A DNA stretch of 64,000 nt from Nocardioides bizhenqiangii. GTDB lineage: Bacteria; Actinomycetota; Actinomycetes; Propionibacteriales; Nocardioidaceae. Below are positions 61,647 to 64,000 of the stretch, one piece after another. The number at the start of each line of letters is the position of its first letter. Position 1 is the first letter of the stretch. A program made the position numbers and the translations under genes. The stretch lies in NCBI RefSeq assembly GCF_034661235.1, contig NZ_CP141059.1, forward strand, positions 3,223,501 through 3,287,500, given 5' to 3'. A model generated the notes under the pieces. The model searched no databases, was not told the DNA's origin, and saw only the letters and a list, made by a program, of their open reading frames with translations.

Positions 61647-63013
61647 CGTGCGCCCCGGATGATCGAGAGCACCTCGTCGCGGATGGCGGCCATCGTGGTG
61701 GAGTCCTTCCCCTCGGCGTTGAGCCGCAGCAGCGGCTCGGTGTTGGACGCACGGACGTTGAACGCCCAGTCGGCGGACGCCACGCTGAGACCGTCGAGGT
61801 GGTCGACTTCGACGTCGTCGCGACCGCCGTACGTCGCCTCGAGCTCGGCCACCACCGCAGCCTGGTCGGCGACCTCGGAGTTGATCTCGCCGCTCATCGG
61901 GTAGCGCTCGTACTCCGCGAGCAGCGCCGACAGCGACCGGTCCGTCCCGGCGAGCGCGGCGAGTGCGTGGAGGGCCGCCAGCATCCCGGAGTCGGCACGC
62001 CAGAAGTCCCGGAAGTAGAAGTGACCGCTGTGCTCGCCGCCGAAGATCGCGTCCGTCTCGGCCATGGTCTCCTTGATGAAGGAGTGGCCGACCCGCGTGC
62101 GCACCGGCTTGCCGCCGCGCTCGGTGACGATCTCCGGCACGGACCGGCTGGTGATCAGGTTGTGGATGATCGTCCCGCCGGGCTCCTTCTCTAGCTCGCG
62201 GGCGGCGATCAGCGCGGTCAGCGTGGACGGCGACACCCCCTGCCCGCGCTCGTCGACGAGGAAGCAGCGGTCGGCGTCGCCGTCGAATGCGAGGCCGATG
62301 TCGGCCTGCTCGGCGAGCACCCGCTTCTGAAGGTCGACCAGGTTGGCGGCTTCGATGGGGTTCGCCTCGTGGTTGGGGAACGTGCCGTCGAGGTCGAAGT
62401 ACATCGGGACCAGCTCGACCTGGTCGGCAAGGCGCTCGAAGACCGCCGGCGCCGTGTGGCCGGCCATGCCGTTGCCCGCGTCGACCACGACCTTCAGCTT
62501 GCGACCGGAAACGGGTGCGAGCGAGAGCAGGTGCGCGGCGTACGCCTGGAGGACATCGTGGCTGGAGATCGAGCCCGGCCGGGCCGTCGTCGGCGACGCG
62601 CCCTTGACCACCAGGTCGCGGATGTCGGCCAGCCCGCTGTCGAGACCGACCGGCTGTGCGTAGGCGCGGCACATCTTGATGCCGTTGTACTGCGCCGGGT
62701 TGTGGCTCGCCGTGAACATCGCGCCGGGCAGGCCGAGGTGGCCGGATGCGAAGTAGAGCTGGTCGGTGGAGGCGAGGCCGATCATCGTGACGTCGGCACC
62801 CGAGCTGGTCGCACCGTCGGCGAACGCACCCGCGAGGTCGGGCGAGCTGGGCCGCATGTCGTAGCCGATCACGATCGACGTCGCACCCAGCACCTCGACG
62901 TAGGCCCGGCCGGTGGCGCGGGCGAAGTCCTCGTCCAGCTGGTCCGGGACGGTGCCGCGGACGTCGTACGCCTTGAAGACCGCGTTGACGTTGTCAGGCG
63001 AGGTCGTTGACAT
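61643..63013 (-). CDS. manB: Phosphomannomutase / phosphoglucomutase
   Basis: A 456-residue alpha-D-phosphohexomutase. The phospho-Ser is in [11 protein letters not shown] (Ser103), metal loop FDGDADRCF (about 246-254), sugar loop [10 protein letters not shown] and phosphate loop [12 protein letters not shown]. It supplies mannose-1-phosphate for GDP-mannose and so for glycolipids and glycoproteins. TAGGTT lies 7 nt before the ATG at 63013, so the mRNA is probably leaderless; it heads the manB-trm112-SIS operon. Confidence 0.95.
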   Translation of the reverse strand: MSTTSPDNVNAVFKAYDVRGTVPDQLDEDFARATGRAYVEVLGATSIVIGYDMRPSSPDLAGAFADGATSSGADVTMIGLASTDQLYFASGHLGLPGAMFTASHNPAQYNGIKMCRAYAQPVGLDSGLADIRDLVVKGASPTTARPGSISSHDVLQAYAAHLLSLAPVSGRKLKVVVDAGNGMAGHTAPAVFERLADQVELVPMYFDLDGTFPNHEANPIEAANLVDLQKRVLAEQADIGLAFDGDADRCFLVDERGQGVSPSTLTALIAARELEKEPGGTIIHNLITSRSVPEIVTERGGKPVRTRVGHSFIKETMAETDAIFGGEHSGHFYFRDFWRADSGMLAALHALAALAGTDRSLSALLAEYERYPMSGEINSEVADQAAVVAELEATYGGRDDVEVDHLDGLSVASADWAFNVRASNTEPLLRLNAEGKDSTTMAAIRDEVLSIIRGAR

Positions 63014-63065
63014 GGCCGCAAACCTAGTAGATGGGCTCGCTCGCCGACACGGCGCGCTCGGTTGC

Positions 63066-63422
63066 TCAGTCGCTGGTGAGGACGCGGAGGTGGCCGCGGC
63101 GGGCGACCTCGCGGCCGGTCTCGCGCTCCGGCGGTGCCACCGGGGTGACCGGGCGGGCGGCCTCGCGCACCGCGTCGGCGAGGGCCAGCAGGTCGTCCTC
63201 GGTCGGACCGGGAAGCGTCTGGTCGAGCGCGAGCCGGAGGACCTCCCACCCGCGCGGCGCGGACAGGCGCTCGCTGTGGAAGTCGCAGAGGTCGTAGGCG
63301 TGCGGCTCGGCGTACGTCGCCAACGGACCGAGGACGGCGGTCTGGTCGGCGTAGACATAGGTGAGCGTCGCGACCGCAGCGCGGGCGCACGCGGTGCGCG
63401 AACAGCGCCGGGCGAGACTCAC
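63066..63422 (-). CDS. DUF3499 family protein
   Basis: A 118-residue protein with Cys7, Cys12 and a later YDLCDFHSERL, a likely metal site, matching actinobacterial DUF3499. Function unknown. TACCGT lies 7 nt before the GTG at 63422. It is divergent from the zincin relative with a 51-bp gap and lies 52 nt upstream of manB. Confidence 0.88.
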   Translation of the reverse strand: MSLARRCSRTACARAAVATLTYVYADQTAVLGPLATYAEPHAYDLCDFHSERLSAPRGWEVLRLALDQTLPGPTEDDLLALADAVREAARPVTPVAPPERETGREVARRGHLRVLTSD

Positions 63423-63473
63423 GCGGCAGACGGTACCCCGTGGCGGGCAGCGCGCCGGATAGGCTCGCGGCTC

Positions 63474-63923
63474 GTGGAGGACTCCCCGTCGACACAGCGC
63501 TCCCGGCGCGATCGTCGCGGCCGTGGGCTGCGGGGACCAGCCGCACTGGGACATCCCTCGGTCGGACGACCGCCGCACCCGCGCAGCCGCCGCGAGTCCT
63601 TCGACCGGTTGGTGCTCGACATCGTCACCGACATCGACGAGCGCTGGTCGGACCGGCTCGGCCTGGTGGAGTACGCCGTCGAGGACACCCCTCAACTCCC
63701 TGACGACTGGGAGTCCGGGACGGTCCCGTTGTCGTCGTTGATCCGCGGGTCCGGCGCGACCCCGACCCGGCTGGTCGTCTTCCGCCGGCCACTGGAGCAC
63801 CGGGCCGCCGACCGGGTCGAGCTCGAGGCCATGGTGCTCACCGTCGTGGTGGAGCAGGTGGCCGAGCTGCTCGGGATCCCGCCGTCGGAGGTCGACCCCC
63901 GCTACCCCGACGACCTCGACTGA
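63474..63923 (+). CDS. Metallopeptidase-family (zincin_1/DUF1025-like) protein with lost HExxH
   Basis: A 149-residue protein whose C-terminal 100 residues match the minimal metallopeptidase family: FDRLVLDIVTDIDERW, then VEYAVEDTP, then LVVFRRPLEHRA. The place of the HExxH helix before LGIPPSEVDP reads VVVEQVAELLGI, so both His are gone and zinc catalysis is unlikely. The N-terminal 45 residues are Arg/Pro-rich and disordered. TAGGCT lies 8 nt before the GTG. Confidence 0.82.
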   Translation: MEDSPSTQRSRRDRRGRGLRGPAALGHPSVGRPPHPRSRRESFDRLVLDIVTDIDERWSDRLGLVEYAVEDTPQLPDDWESGTVPLSSLIRGSGATPTRLVVFRRPLEHRAADRVELEAMVLTVVVEQVAELLGIPPSEVDPRYPDDLD

Positions 63924-63924
63924 C

Positions 63925-64000
63925 CCGACCCGGCTCATCTCAACGCCGACCCGGCTCATCTCAACACCGACCCGGCTCATCTCAACACCGACCCGGCTCA
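63925..64000. repeat. 21-bp tandem repeat running off the right edge
   Basis: Units CCGACCCGGCTCATCTCAAC plus one variable base start at 63925, 63946 and 63967, and a fourth begins at 63988 and is cut by the window end. The units start 1 nt after the stop of the zincin-like gene. Only base 21 (G or A) differs between units, so the array is young or gene-converted. Confidence 0.9.

Overview
The window is GC-rich (about 70 percent) DNA with the codon use, small regulators and gene order of an actinobacterium. The gene content and the many short dispersed palindromic repeats most resemble Nocardioides or a close relative; this assignment is inference from pattern, not from a search. Two blocks keep the order seen in Mycobacterium tuberculosis. 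One runs from the UPF0182 protein through whiB7, uvrD2, mycoredoxin, nudC, adnAB, an alkyltransferase-like protein, moeZ, a TetR regulator and a DUF3107 protein (like Rv3193c to Rv3208A). The other runs from hpf, comF, lpqB, mtrB, mtrA and ahcY to manB and a DUF3499 protein (like Rv3241c to Rv3259).

Layout. 1-5.6 kb: the 5' end of an initiator tRNA, then a membrane/protease operon (PDZ-Lon protease, PPA1309, UPF0182) and moaE. 5.6-12.7 kb: a DUF2342 metalloprotease-like protein, Nudix hydrolase, YgjP-type metallopeptidase, PHP phosphoesterase, crotonase-fold protein, small zinc-ribbon proteins and an orphan TOMM/cyclodehydratase-like protein. 12.7-26.4 kb: stress and DNA repair: whiB7 with a long attenuator-like leader, uvrD2, mrx1, nudC, a FAD oxidoreductase, OsmC and the AdnAB end-resection helicase-nuclease with a cupin and a PlsC acyltransferase. 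27-34 kb: a large SCO7613-like membrane protein, ATL, MoeZ, TetR, DUF3107, PP2C phosphatase and two small unknowns. 34-41 kb: a split NHEJ module (polymerase domain, L,D-transpeptidase-like protein, ATP ligase and L-2-hydroxyglutarate oxidase in one overlapping operon, divergent from Ku) and a 13E12-type HNH protein. 42-48.6 kb: the cell-shape operon mreB-mreC-mreD-pbp2-rodA and ndk. 48.6-64 kb: YcaQ-type protein, orphan LuxR response regulator, hpf, comF, mtrAB-lpqB, ahcY, DUF808, a membrane acyltransferase, a SIS protein, Trm112-like protein, manB, DUF3499 and a zincin relative that has lost its metal motif.

Most genes are housekeeping; the unusual content is in the gaps. The strongest novel signal is a dispersed, multi-arm structured element of about 92 bp present twice (9746-9836 and 56589-56681, opposite orientations) whose inner stem differs by paired changes, so the fold rather than the sequence is kept. 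Others are five same-strand DnaA-box-like 9-mers in 173 bp (9429-9601), the whiB7 leader (promoter, 83-codon upstream ORF, hairpin, terminator), two 104-bp tandem repeats each carrying a perfect 20-bp inverted repeat, a second hairpin repeat family (TCGAGTAGC...GTATCGAGAC), a triple-arm hairpin set after the LuxR gene, and 155-159 bp tandem repeats before the HNH gene. A consistent feature is a TANNNT box 6-8 nt before at least 17 start codons, which implies widespread leaderless transcription and was used to choose starts.
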